A DNA stretch of 64,000 nucleotides from Ilex aquifolium (GCA_951799425.1 OX637394.1:44852642-44916641); one strand, 5' to 3'. Shown: positions 21,970 to 33,692, counted from the first letter of the stretch. Numbers and translations are program-made. Notes: generated from the letters alone by a model not told the origin.

Positions 21970-21984
21970 AACAACACTACGATC

Positions 21985-22302
21985 GATCGATTTCGATAGA
22001 CTCTATTGATGGCTTTGGCTTCGATTCTTGTGAAGTGGAAGCCAATATTTTTGGAGGATCAGTCGGATGGAAAAATTAGATTTTTTTTTCTCTAAATTGG
22101 GTTGAATTTGGTTTTTTGCTTTGTAGTTAAATTTGGCAGCTTTTCTCTTCAAATTTTAGTTGAATTGGGTAAAAAAATTGGTTATTCAATTTAAAATCTG
22201 TGGCTCATTTGGTTTGAATGGTGGTGGTGATAACATGTTATGGTCCTGCACAGAGGGATGGTGTTTTGATGGTTCTGGACAAGCGATATACCCTTTTTAC
22301 GT

Positions 22303-22333
<31 letters not shown>

Positions 22334-22599
22334 ATAGAGAGAGAGAAGTGTGAGTGTAAGGGACAAAGATACGAAAAGAAAGAATATATGACAAATAGGA
22401 ATGAAAATTTGATTATCAATTTGTATGTTTCATCCCTCTGCATGTACATTCAATTGCATTTGTCATATGTTTCAATCACCTTCCTTAACTTCCAGAATGC
22501 TCACTCGGAGATTATATTCGAAAGATTGGAAATGAAGTTAGAAACAAAAAAACACAAAAGATAATGTGGTTCTCAACATCTACTAACCAAACTATATAA
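21985..22599. other. intergenic, with a GT/GA microsatellite
   Basis: Continuation of the LINE target site. A (GT)n(GA)n tract lies at about 22309-22347. No gene is supported. Confidence 0.5.
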
Positions 22600-22960
22600 T
22601 CACTAATGCTTATATTGTTCAATATCTAAGAATTTTATGGTACTTTAGCACACTTTCAATTCATTTCTTATCCAATATGAGATTCTCATATATGATTTCC
22701 CAAGAATAATTTTTACATCTAATATCCAACTTAATCTAAAAACTTAATTTGTTAGGAAAAAAACCTAAAAACTTAATACTTAGTTCATCCAATGTACATG
22801 ATTCTCCCTTTGTCACTTTTTTTTTTATAATTATTATTGATTTGAAACTTAACCCTCACACATTATTTCAATATCTAAATTGCTAAATTAATCATAAGAA
22901 AATCCCTAAAATCTTCGAATACAACAGTCCTTCAATTTGAATAAACAAAGGCCATATAAG
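22600..22960 (+). repeat. segmental duplication copy D (short, upstream of MYB-2)
   Basis: Matches 7565-7960 of copy A and 62680-63080 of copy C: ggtactttagcacac, gagattctcatatatgattt, cttagttcatccaatgtac and gtccttcaatttgaata occur in the same order. It is more diverged than A is from C. Confidence 0.75.
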
Positions 22961-23323
22961 AAAGATGATGTGGATTCCAAATTGGAGATCCAATGAAAAA
23001 AACGAGCCTAAAAGACTCAACTCAAGCTCACATAATTCGGTTCGTTTATATACAAAATAGTCGAGCTATTCGGATTCGGCTCGGCTCGAGTTCCAAACGA
23101 CCCGAGGTTGAACAATTTTTTAAACTCATTCAAAAAAAGGATAAAGATTTATTTAATTTTTTGTTACTATATCTTTTTATCTAGGTAATACCACTGATAT
23201 ATTCAAGGTCTAATAGTTAACAAAACAAAAGGATAAAGATTTATTTAATAAAAATGGTTCAAGGCACCCGCTGGTGCACGACACTCTGGATATTGTTTTA
23301 TGTTGTCGTTGACAATATAAATA

Positions 23324-23965
23324 TCTATATAATAAAGTAGCTTACAATTCAAATCTCAAAATATAAACAAAATGACTTTTGTTATTCACGGTTGAGATCG
23401 CTTTAAATTTTACTTTAAAGTTAATCTAACGGCTAATATTAACACCCTAAATTTAATAGGAAAAATAGGGTCCTAAGGGTGTGTTTGAAGTGATTTTTTA
23501 AAAGTACTTCTACAAAATAATTTTTCATAAATACTTTAAAAAAAATAATAGTGTTTGAAACCGCCCCACTACTATCTCTACCCCCATCACCACCACCATC
23601 GCAGCCACCACCACCATCGCCGCCGCCACCACCGACGGTGGCGACGTCGCCACCGTCGCCGCCGCCGCCACCCCCCACCACCACCACCGTCGCCGCCACC
23701 ACCTCCGCCGCCACCGCCACCGCCACCACCATCGCTGCCACCCGCGCCGCCATCACCGCCACCACAGTCATTGCCACCTATCACAACCATCACCGTCTCT
23801 TACCACCACCACTGCCGCCCACCACCTCTCACCCCCATTACAAACCGATGGTTAAATTCTTTTATCTCTTCTATATGTTTGTGATTTGATTTTGGATATG
23901 AATACAAATATGTTTATTGTTTACCATTTTTTATTACACTGTGCCTTCAGGCACAGGCAATAACT
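23324..23965 (+). mobile_element. short Helitron 1 of a head-to-tail pair
   Basis: It starts TCTATATAATAAAGTAGC after an A. It ends with the hairpin GTGCC-ttca-GGCAC (near 23941-23954) followed by aggcaataact. The expected CTAG is not intact because the second Helitron starts immediately there. It contains a 250-bp proline-codon-like CCA/CCG block. It has no ORF of its own. Confidence 0.72.
23577..23835 (+). repeat. imperfect CCA/CCG trinucleotide tract
   Basis: Long runs of (CCA)n and (CCG)n, GC-rich in an AT-rich setting. Long open frames on both strands (poly-Pro, poly-His or poly-Gly) result from the repeat and are not genes. Confidence 0.9.
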
Positions 23966-24698
23966 TCTATATAATAAAGTAGCATATAATTCAAATTTCA
24001 AACGATAAACAAAATGACTTTTATTTTTCGCGATTCAGATCGCTTTAAATTTTACTTTAAAGTTAATCTAACGGCTAATATTAACACCCTAAATTTAATA
24101 GGAAAAATAGGCCCCTAAAAGTATGTTTGAAGTGACTTTTTAAAAGTACTTCTAAAAATTATTTATCATAAATACTTTAAAAAAAAATAGTGATTGAAAC
24201 TACCCCACCAATATCTCTACCACCACCACCACCACCGCTACCGCCACCACCATTGCCACCGCCACTACCACCTCCTCCATCACCACCGTCGTCGCCAACG
24301 CCCCCACCACCACCATCACCATTGCTGCCGCCATCGTCGTCGCCGCCACCACCGCCTCCATCACCACCACCACCACCAATGCCGCTGCCGCCGTCGTCAC
24401 CACCACCACCGTCGTCGCCACCACCGTCGTCGCCGCCGCCTCCACCAACGCCACCACCATCGTCGTCGCCCTCGCCACCACCACCACCGCTGCCACGGTC
24501 ATTGCCACCCACCACAATCATCACCGTCTCTTACCACTACCACTGCCGCCCACCACCTCTCACCCCAACTACAAACCGACGCTAAAATTCATTTATCTCT
24601 TATCTGTGTTTGTGATTTGATTTTGGATATCAATACAAATATGTTTATTGTTTACAATTTTTTATTACTCTGTGCCTTCAGGTACAGACAATAACTAG
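23966..24698 (+). mobile_element. short Helitron 2 of a head-to-tail pair
   Basis: It starts TCTATATAATAAAGTAGC directly at the end of Helitron 1 and ends tgtgccttcaggtaca + gacaataaCTAG, followed by T at 24699. Its 5' 220 bp and 3' 150 bp are near-identical to Helitron 1. The central trinucleotide block differs in length. Confidence 0.78.
24207..24560 (+). repeat. imperfect CCA/CCG/TCG trinucleotide tract
   Basis: The equivalent of the tract in the neighbouring Helitron but longer. Stop-free in several frames on both strands because of the repeat. Confidence 0.9.
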
Positions 24699-25201
24699 TT
24701 TTTTAATAAAATAAATTGAAATCCTAATAAATCTCACTTATCAAACAACTGCCAAATTAAATAAAAATATAACAAATAGTATCATTTTCAAGTTTCCAGA
24801 AAAAGTTGGAGATAATAGAAAAAAATATTATATAATTTTTCAGAGAAGGTTTATTATTATAAAATATATTAATCTCACATTAGTCTAGGTATCCCATTAA
24901 GCTTAATTGAAAAGGATCCAAAATATTTTAGTGAGATCATCTCCAACTCACTTTCTCTTCAGTTCTCTTCTTAGTACATCATTTACCATACATTCAAATG
25001 GGACCCATTATAAACAAGTGGATCCCTTACTCATTAATGGCAGAAGATGTGCCAAGAAAAAAATTAAAAAAAAAGTGTACTAGAGATAATGTGTACTCCA
25101 AAATATTTCCCATTAGGTGAGACTTTGTAGTTTTCATTTGTGGCCAAACATCTGAAACTGGGGTTGTCTGAGTGTAGGTGGGTTTGTAGAGAGAGAGAGA
25201 G
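24699..25201. other. upstream region of MYB-2
   Basis: AT-rich. A (GA)n run directly precedes the MYB-2 ATG (about 25186-25201). Unlike MYB-1 and MYB-3 there is no clear TATA box at 60-100 bases; TATAAAC at about 25010 is rather far. Confidence 0.5.
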
Positions 25202-26426
25202 ATGGTGAGAACTCCATGCTGTGACAAGGCTGGACTGAAGAAGGGAACTTGGACTCCAGATGAAGATAGAAAGTTAATAGCTTATATCACCCAGTACGGG
25301 TGTTGCAACTGGCGTCAACTTCCCAAGTATGCAGGTACCACTCTACTAAATAACCCTATTTCTGACGAATAAGAAAAATGGTCGTGAAAAACTAGATATT
25401 TCACCACCAACATTGCAGTTCGTGGCTTAGTCTAAAACTTCTGTGTTCATGTTTTCTTCCCGCTTAGTCTAAAACTTCCTTGCTTGCTTCTTAATTAAGG
25501 TTTATCAAGGTGTGGGAAGAGTTGCAGATTGCGGTGGATGAATTATCTACGACCAAACATCAAAAGAGGGAACTACAGCAAAGAAGAGCAAGATCTCATC
25601 ATCCAATTACATAAGTCTCTAGGAAATAGGTACCCCCTCTCTCTCTCTCTCTCTCTCATGTAATGATTCACTATTTATACATGTGTTCTTGATAGCATAC
25701 AAACCAACTATAATGTAATCCATCATTAAGAGCAAAAGAACTTATGAACATTGTATCGAGCGATGTAGATTTTAAAAATCGAACCACGTTAAATCTCATC
25801 ATACAAATTTCAACAAAATCTATCTTCATGAAGTTATAAAACAGAAATATCAAATTTGACAAGCTGCACAAAGTTTTTCCCAATTAATAATATGAAATCC
25901 TATATTGTTCTTTCTCTGCAGATGGTCAATCATTGCAGCCCATTTACCAGGAAGAACAGACAATGAGATTAAAAACTACTGGCACACCTACCTCAAGAAA
26001 CGCGCAAAGCAAAACTCAACTTCCGATGAACCAAAAATGAGCTCCGCCGATCATTCTCATGGTGAGACCAGTAGTACTGATCAACCATCTCCTTTAAACC
26101 CTGAAAACCACCGAATCCTTGAAAGCTGCCCATTGTCTCCACAACTAGTTTCTGGTGAATTTTCGACTTCAACTACAGATTCTGCCGGAGAAAACGGCAG
26201 AGAGTTAGTCGGAGATGATGATGTTTCTCCGGCGGAACTATGTGCAGAACCGGCCGGAGATTTTTGGACAGAACCATTTTTAGAAGACAATTACAACAGC
26301 ATGAACGACTTCGTGGCACCATTTGTAGATCCTGGGCTTTTGTATCCACCTTCTCCGATTACTGGGGTGGAATTTTCATGCTCAGATGGTTTGTATAATG
26401 ATCAGAATTACGCCTTAAACTGGTAA
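25202..26426 (+). CDS. R2R3-MYB transcription factor, copy 2 (MYB-2), intact
   Basis: Exons 25202-25334, 25500-25629 and 25922-26426, with GT-AG introns at the canonical R2R3-MYB positions (after KYAG and inside the Arg before W89), give 255 residues. R2 (about 14-63) has Trp 17, 37 and 57. R3 (about 66-114) has Tyr 70 in place of the first Trp (substitution there is normal), then Trp 89 and 108. [36 protein letters not shown] and [19 protein letters not shown] are diagnostic. The bHLH-binding signature of R3 is not complete (D-L-x2-Q). The Ser/Pro-rich then acidic tail has DFWTEPF, reminiscent of the SFWS motif of subgroup 2 MYBs (MYB13/14/15); this assignment is tentative. Expected role: nuclear sequence-specific transcriptional regulator. 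A (CT)n run follows the exon 2 donor. It is the only undamaged MYB copy in the window. Confidence 0.95.
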
Positions 26427-27121
26427 TATTAACTAATCTAATGAAACGAGAACTTCAGAAAGCGAGTGATTTCCGTCCAAATCTGGCTTCTACTTAATGA
26501 AAACTCCTGCATCAGCTTACACTCAGCTGCACTGTTCATGGTTCAGCTGGGCAGGACTTTCTTCTACACAGCAGGACTCCTACCTATCCAGATTAGCGAA
26601 CAGCAGTAACTTCTTGGAAAAAGAAGACAAAATCAGTTGGATTTTGAGAATTTTTCTGTTTGTTTTTTTAATAACCTTATCACATGCAGGCAGACTAGAC
26701 TCTGGTGAAATGAGGAGACTTCTCCATGTTGATCTTCGCTTCTTAGCTTGGCAATTTTATCAGCAATTTTTGCTGATAACGTTTCAAGGCAGCTGAGAGC
26801 CCAATGAAAGATACTCACCAGATCTCAGAATTTCAAGGCAAAAGATTTACAAGCTACTTAGGAGACTCAAATTCTTTTGAGTTCTTCTTATCTTTCCGGG
26901 CCATCCTCTTTGCTTTTAGCCTCAAGAATTTTAATTAATTCCTTTTCTTTATTTAAAATGCGCTGTGATGTAATTGTATTTTACATTTTTCCGGGCCATA
27001 CTCATAATGTATTCAGATGCATATCAAGGTAAGGTATATTTGTCCCCTCACTAGGTGTAATATCTTTTGAAAATTAATAAAATTTGCTCGTACCTTAAAA
27101 AAAAAAAAAAAAAAAAAAAAA
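26427..27121 (+). terminator. 3' region of MYB-2 ending in AATAAA and a 25-A tract
   Basis: About 650 bp after the stop, AATAAA (27076-27081) is followed about 15 bases later by an uninterrupted run of 25 A (27097-27121). A genomic A-run right after a poly(A) signal looks like the end of a cDNA. It may mark retroposed 3' sequence or be coincidental. The intervening sequence has no convincing gene. Confidence 0.45.
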
Positions 27122-27141
27122 CCTTGGTGGCATTTTGTTCT

Positions 27142-27180
27142 GATGGTCAATCATTGCTTCTACATATTTAATAATATTTT
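27142..27180 (+). pseudogene. possible MYB exon-3 relic
   Basis: gatggtcaatcattgc (27142-27157) is identical to the intron 2/exon 3 boundary of MYB-2 (25921-25936), preceded by ttgttct and followed by a looser match to the cacattta of MYB-1. It is only about 35 bp, so it could be a scrap of another MYB copy. Confidence 0.4.
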
Positions 27181-29162
27181 TATTAAATATGTATATTGTA
27201 GGGCACACCGCATACCACGTGTTGTGATAAATCCCTTTTAACTTTTTTTCATGGACCAGATGTGACCCTACGTTGTCTTGTCAATTATGAATAATTTTTT
27301 GTTGTACTCCTTAAAAAATGTTCTAATTACAGGGGTATCCCTTATAATTTTTGAAATATTATTCTCACCCCTATCAGATTTTGTATTTTACAGATATAAA
27401 AGAAAATAATAAATAACATTACTACCACTATCAGAATATTTTTTTTTTTGTCCTATACTTATCACTTATTTTGAACTTAGATTAAATTCTTATTTGACCA
27501 TTATTAAAAGAATTTAATTATAGTTAAATAACTCTTATTTTTTATATATACACTAAATTAAATTAATTTTTTAAGTATAAAATAACATTAGATTCCTGAA
27601 TTAAGCCATAATAGAAATTCTCTTTAAATTCACTCATAACAAATCTCTTACCACATCCCACCAATGAGATCATATTCCAACAAAAATTCAATCCAATTAA
27701 AGCAGACCTCACAAGCAATGATAGATTTTCTCTCCTTCTTGTTTTTGATTGCAAGAAGGGGAGTCGAACAATATCTCTATGCCAAGGTTTTGAATGCACA
27801 GCTACATCATAAGCATGTATCAGGTAGGCCTAGTTAAAGCCTAAACAAGGCCCACTTTTGATTTAGTAAAAATTGTTGAACAACTTGAAGCCCAATATGT
27901 ATCCATGCCGAAATTAGAAACATTTAAAATGTCATTTTTTTTTTGTATCTCTTGATCTTTAATTTTTATTACTTTTTGATTTGGATTCCTCGTTTTACTA
28001 AAGTTACGTTTCTATATATTCAATTTTATTCCTATTTATTTTAAATAATTTTGATTCTAGAGCTTCTCGTTATGTTTTTAGTTTATTATTTATTATTCTT
28101 TACTTTCATCAATTAATAAAACATAAATTCGTAAATAACATACGCCATAGGAGCTTATCATAAATTGAGGATCATGTTCCTTGCCAAGGCTTTAATACAT
28201 GAGCATTAACAAATTCGAAGCGTGACTCCCGAGAATCTTTCATTTTCACCAAGAATGACGTGTTGGCGCCAAACCTCTTCTATACCCGTTTGTTGTATGT
28301 TAAAGCAGAGGTTAATAGAGTGGTCGTGAAAAAGAGTGATGGTAGATTCTCACTCAATAGTTAATCTCACGCATATATCGACTATTGAAGCACCAAGCAT
28401 TCCCATTAAATTTTGCATTCTAATGCCCATTCAAGTAGTATTTGTTAAACGGAGATAGTCCCCTAGTAAATTTTGCTAATCTAATCAAATTATTAACTTA
28501 AGTTTCATTTTCTAACGCTTTTTATTAAAGTAATTTATTTCTTTTTTGTATTTTAAGTATTTTTAACTGATCACTTTTTGTATATTTGTTTTCAACTTTT
28601 TTTTTGTTCGGACTTGCTCGCTTTTGAGGGTAGATCTTAGCGCAATGATAAAGTTGTTATACTGTAATCTGAACGTCAATGATTTATCTCACGAAAATAG
28701 TTTTATGTGTTTACAGGGATAAACTGTGTACTGACCATCCCGAGATCTTACATTAGACCATCATCTTTTCTTAATCTCTTAATAACCTTAATCACAAATA
28801 TAGTAATACACACATGTACAAATGTAACTACATTATTATTATTATTATTATTTTGGAATAAGTAAGTACATTATTTACATGGCATGATTTATATAAATTA
28901 CTTTTAGTACATAATGATGAAAAATGTTATGATGAAATTGCTTTTTATTTACATAGAAGAAAGGTTTAGGAAACGGTAGTTTAATTTTGTGGGTCAGGCT
29001 ACAATACCGAATTTCCCTTTTCGATACCGTACTGAGATTTATTTTGGGCCTTTGATGGAATTTTTCTATTTTTGTAGCCATTGATCACTTTTAAAGTGAA
29101 TACCGGTTACCTGGAACCTTTTTTAAAGGGGATACCGGTTACCTGCTAAACCGGTAATAACC
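27181..29162. other. AT-rich intergenic DNA, no gene seen
   Basis: An (ATT)n run lies near 28831-28853. A weak tRNA-like stretch lies at about 28625-28760 (cttagcgcaatgataaagtt, ctgtgtactgacca), perhaps an old SINE. Just before the minisatellite, gaataccggttacctg and ggataccggttacctg repeat (about 29098-29142). Confidence 0.5.
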
Positions 29163-30945
29163 TCACCCAAAAAAAGTTGAAACCCTTACCCAAAAATGTT
29201 GGAACCTTTACCCAAAAAAGTTGGAACCCCTACCCAAAAAAGTTGGAACCCCTCCCCCCAAGAGTTGGAACCCTTACCCCCCCAACAGTTGGAACCCCTA
29301 CTAAAAATGTTGGAACCCCTCCCCCAAGAGTTGGAACTCCTCCCCCAAGAGTTGGAACTTCTACCCAAAAAAGTTGGAACACCCCCCCCCCAAAGTTGGA
29401 ACCCTTACCCAAAAAAGTTGGAACCCTTACCCATAAAAGTTGGAACCCTTACCCAAAAAAGTTGGAACCCTTACCCAAAAAAGTTGGAACCTCTACCCAA
29501 AAAAGTTGGAATCCCTCCCCAAAGAGTTAGATCCCCTCCCCCCAAGAGTTGGAACCCCTACCCAAAAAAGTTGGAACCTCCCCCCCCAAAGTTGAAACCC
29601 TTACCCAAAAAAGTTGGAACTATTACCCATAAAAGTTGGAACCCTTACCCATAAAAGTTGGAACCTCTACCCAAAAAAAGTTAGAACCCCTCCCCCAAGA
29701 GTTGCATCCCCTCCCCCCAAGAGTTGGAACCCCTACCCAAAAAAGTTGGAACCTCCCCCCCCCAAAGTTGGAACCCTTACCCCAAAAAGTTGGAACTATT
29801 ACCCACAAAAGTTGGAACCCTTACCCAAAAAAGTTGGAACATCTACCCAAAAAAGTTGGAACCCCTCTCCCAAGAGTTGGAACCCCTCTTCCCAAGAGTT
29901 GGAACCCCTACCCAAAAAAGTTGAAACCCCCACCCATAAAAGTTGGAACTCTTACCCAAAAATGTTGAAACCCCTCCCCCAAAGAGTTGGAACCCCTACC
30001 CAAAAGAGTTGGAACTATTACCCATAAAAGTTGAAACCCTTACCCAAAAGAGTTGAAACTATTAACCATAAAAGTTGGAACCCTTACCCAAAAAAGTTGA
30101 AACCTCTACCCAAAAAAGTTGAAACCCCTACCCAAAAAAGTTGAAACCCCTCCCCTCAAGAGTTGGAACCCTTACCCCCCAACAGTTGGAACCCCTACTA
30201 AAATTGTTGGAACTCCTCTCCCAAGAGTTGGAACCCAAACCCAAAAAAGTTATAACCCCCCCCCCCAAAAGTTGGAACCCTTACCTAAAAAAGTTGGAAC
30301 CTCTAACCAAAAAAGTTGGAACCTCTATCCAAAAAAGTTGGAACCCCTCCCCCAAGAGTTGGAACCCCTAACCAAAAAAGTTGGAACCCCTAACCAAAAA
30401 AGTTGAAACCCCCACCCAAAAAAGTTGGAACCCTTACCCAAAAATATTGGAACCCCTCACCCCAAGAGTTGGAAGTTGGAACCCCTGCCCAAAAGAGTTG
30501 GAACTATTACCCATAAAAGTTGAAATTCTTACCCAAAAGAGTTGGAACTATTAACCATAAAAGTTGGAACCCTTATCCAAAAAAGTTGGAACCTCTACCC
30601 AAAAAAGTTGAAACCCCTACCCAAAAAAGTTGGAACCCCTCCCCCAAGAGTTGGAACCCAAACCCAAAAAAGTTAGAACCCTCTCAAAAGTTGGAACCCT
30701 TGCCCAAAAATGTTGGGACCACTACCCATAAAAGTTGGAACCCTACCCAAAAAAGTTGGAACCTCTACCCAAAAAAGTTGGAACCCCTACCCAAAAAAGT
30801 TGGAACTCCTCCCCCAAAAGTTGGAACCCCTCCCCCAAGAGTTGGAACTCCTACCCAAAAAAGTTAGAACCCCTCCCCCAACAGTTGGAACCCCTACCCC
30901 AACAGTTGGAACCCCTACCAAAAGAGTTGGAACTATTACCCATAA
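29163..30945 (+). repeat. 22-bp minisatellite array 1 (about 80 units)
   Basis: The unit is close to gttggaacccctacccaaaa plus two A. Common variants are cctcccccaagag, cctaccccaacag, ttacccataaaa and attacccataaaa. Because 22 is not a multiple of 3 and the unit contains no stop in any forward frame, all three frames stay open for long stretches and yield a periodic 22-residue pattern (VGTPTQKSWNPYPKKLEPLP-like). There is no start context or splice structure. The same unit recurs at 46614-47230. Confidence 0.93.
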
Positions 30946-31239
30946 TTGATGAATTGAGTATTAAATTGATGAAATTGCATGTTAATTGTTAATTTAATAA
31001 ATTGAATATTTATTGGATGATTTTGGATGTTAATATGATGAATTATAATATCACAAGGTTAAAAGTGTAATATCAATGAGATAAAAGTGTAATATGATAG
31101 GATAAGTAAGTGTAATTATACACAGATCGGTCCACCATTCCTAGGACCGGTCTTAGTTTAAATTATACTTACACCCCTAAACTATAACACTATTTTTATT
31201 TTGTTCCCATAACACTATAACATATTACAATATATATTT

Positions 31240-31460
31240 TTTTTTCTTGTGAATATTGTAGTCCACTTTCCCGTCTAAACGACTGGTTACTGGTTTTGCC
31301 TTCCCTCCATCTCTTTCACTATGGTTACTGGTCTTGCCTTCCCTGCTGAGTCCGCGACGTGAAACTATTTTGCTGACTTTGTCTTTAATAATCCTCTGTT
31401 GCTTACCTTAGTGATCCAAGTCTTGACTCGTTCTAATGTAAGTGAACATTTTTTTTAGGG
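31240..31460 (+). repeat. gene-like unique segment, copy 1
   Basis: Not part of the AT monomer. It contains gactggttactgg, ccttccctccatctctttca, gagtccgcgacgtgaaact and ends ttctaat|gtaagtgaac, a strong splice-donor look. The near-identical second copy is at 32700-32960. Confidence 0.6.
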
Positions 31461-32699
31461 TTCAGGATTGAATGCGAATTAATGAATTGAATATTAATTT
31501 TGTATTAATTTGATGAATTGAATGTTAGTTTGGTGTTGATTTGAAGAATTGAAAGTTATTTGATGAATTGAATGTTAAATAATTAATTTAATGAATTGAA
31601 TGTTTATTATTCGAAATGAAATGTTAATTTGTTAAATTGAATGTTAATTTGGTATTGATTTGATGAATTAAACCTTTATTAGATGATTTTATATTTTAAT
31701 TTGATGAATTGAATGTTAATTTAATGAATTAAATATTAATTTGATGAATTGAATTTTAATTTGGTGTTAATATGATGATTTGAATGTTTATTTGATGAAA
31801 TTGAATGTTTATTTGGTATAAATTTGATGAATTGAATATTAAATGTTATTAGATGAAATTGAATGTTAATTTGTTGAATTGAATATTAATTTAGTATTGA
31901 TTTGATGAATTAAATGTTTATTGGATGTAACTGTATGTTACTTTGATGTTGATTTGTTAAATTGAACCTTTATTGAATGATTTTCGATGCTAATTTGATA
32001 AATTGAGTGTTAATTTAATGAATTTGAATATAAATTAGATGAATTGAATGTTCATTTGATGAATTGAATATTAATTGGATGTGATTGAATATCAAGTTGA
32101 TGAATTAAATGTTTATTAGATGAAATTGAATGTTGATTTGAAGAATTGAATGTTAATTTGTTATTTATTTGAAAAATTAAACGTTTATTGGATGAAATTG
32201 CATGTTACTTTGGTGTTAATTTGTTAAATCGAGGATTTTCGATGTTAATTTTATGAATTGAATGTTAATTGAATGAATTTGAATATAAATTAGATGAGAT
32301 TGAATGTTACGTTGATGAATTAAATGTTTATTAGTTGAATTTTAATGTTAATTTAAATGTTTATTAGTTGAATTTTAATGTTAATTTAATGAATTAAATG
32401 TTGATTTGAAGAATTGAATGTTAATTTGGTGTAAATTTGATGAATTGAATATTAAATTGATGAAATTGCATGTTAATTGTTGATTTAATAAATTGAATAT
32501 TTATTGGATGATTTTGGATGTTAATTTAATGAATTATAATATCAAAAGGTTAAAAGTGTAATATGATAGGATAAGTAAGTGTAATTATACACACGATCGG
32601 TCCAGCATTCCTAGGACCGGTCTTAGTTTAAATTACACTTACACCCCTAAACTATAACACTATTTTTATTTTGTTCTCATAACACTATAACATATTACA

Positions 32700-33115
32700 A
32701 TATTTTTTTTTTCTTGTGAATATTGTGGTCCACAAATCACAAAAACATTATATTCTCCCTCTACTCACTTTCCCGCCTAAACGACTGGTTACTGGTCTTG
32801 CCTTCCCTCCATCTCTTTCACTGTGGTTACTGGTCTTGCCTTCCCTGTTGAGTCCGCGACGTGAAACTCCTTTGCTGACTTTGTCTTTGAAAATCCTCCA
32901 TTGCTTACCTTGGTGATCCAAGTCTTGACTCGTTCTAATGTAAGTGAACATTTTTTTTAGTTAATATCGTAATTTATATGATGAAGCCATTTTTGTGGTT
33001 AATGGTTTATTTTATGCTTAGGGTGAAGAAGGAAGCTGAAGCTATTAGGGTGATGAAGGAACATGAAGCTGAAGCTGAAGATATTAAGTCATCTCGCCCA
33101 ACAACCTCCTGACTT
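32700..33115 (+). pseudogene. gene-like unique segment, copy 2, with a second exon-like piece
   Basis: 32700-32939 repeats the 31240 segment and ends at the same gtaagtgaac. After a typical intron-like stretch ending tatgcttag (near 33019), 33020-33111 reads KKEAEAIRVMKEHEAEAEDI in one frame and stops soon after. I do not recognise a family. It may be a host gene fragment carried by the repeat. Confidence 0.4.
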
Positions 33116-33616
33116 TTTTTACTAGTGGGAGATTTTTTTAAATCTAAATGCTAAATTATTTGTGTTGATCTTATTTTTTTAATTTGCTGTTAATATGATG
33201 ATTTGAATGTTTATTTGATGAAATTGAATGTTTAGTTTGTATAAATTTGATGAATTGAATATTAAATGTTATTAGATGAAATTGCACGTTACTTTGGTGT
33301 TAATTTGCTAAATCGAGGATTTTCGATGTTAATTTTATGAATTGAATGTTACTTGAAAGAATTTGAATATAAATTGGATGAGATTGAATGTTACGTTGAT
33401 GAATTAAATGTTTATTAGGTAAAATTAAATGTTGATTTGAAGAATTGAATGTTAATTTGGTGTAAATTTGATGAATTGAGTATTAATTGCATGTTACTTG
33501 TTGATTTAATAAATTGAGTATTTATTGGATGAGTTTGGATGTTAATTTGATGAATTATATATCAAAAGGTTAAAAGTGTAATATCAAAGGGATAAAAGTG
33601 TAATATGATAAGAGAA

Positions 33617-33692
33617 GTAAGTGTAATTATACACACGATCGGTCCACCATTCCTAGGACCTGTCTTAGTTTAAATTACACTTACACCCTTAA
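33617..33692. repeat. recurrent palindrome around CGATCGGTCC...GGACC
   Basis: The left arm gtaagtgtaattatac + cgatcggtcc pairs imperfectly with ggacc(g/t)gtcttag + ttaaattacacttac across accattccta. The core ggtccaccattcctaggacc or a close variant occurs at 31129, 32599, 33641, 34605, 45181 and 46163. It sits at the junctions where the AT repeat starts to reverse. Possibly paired ends of an element, or a foldback core. Confidence 0.75.

Noticed and set aside
23439..24694. Poly-Pro, poly-His, poly-Gly and poly-Val/Ala frames of up to 166 codons
   Set aside because: They result from the CCA/CCG trinucleotide tracts inside two Helitrons, on both strands and several frames at once.
26497..26796. 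A 99-codon frame downstream of MYB-2
   Set aside because: No recognisable domain, lies in the likely 3' UTR, and composition is not coding-like.
27563..27799. Minus-strand 78-codon frame
   Set aside because: No family resemblance that I can support; AT-rich intergenic setting.
28625..28760. tRNA-like stretch as a real tRNA or SINE
   Set aside because: The A and B boxes are too degenerate and no target duplication was found; kept only as a note.
29163..30945. CRISPR-like array
   Set aside because: Repeat units are contiguous with no unique spacers and the genome is a plant.
29177..30992. Many open frames of 60-150 codons with a WNPYPKKLEPLP-like periodicity
   Set aside because: Products of the 22-bp minisatellite, open in all forward frames and on parts of the reverse strand; no start context, splicing or conservation.
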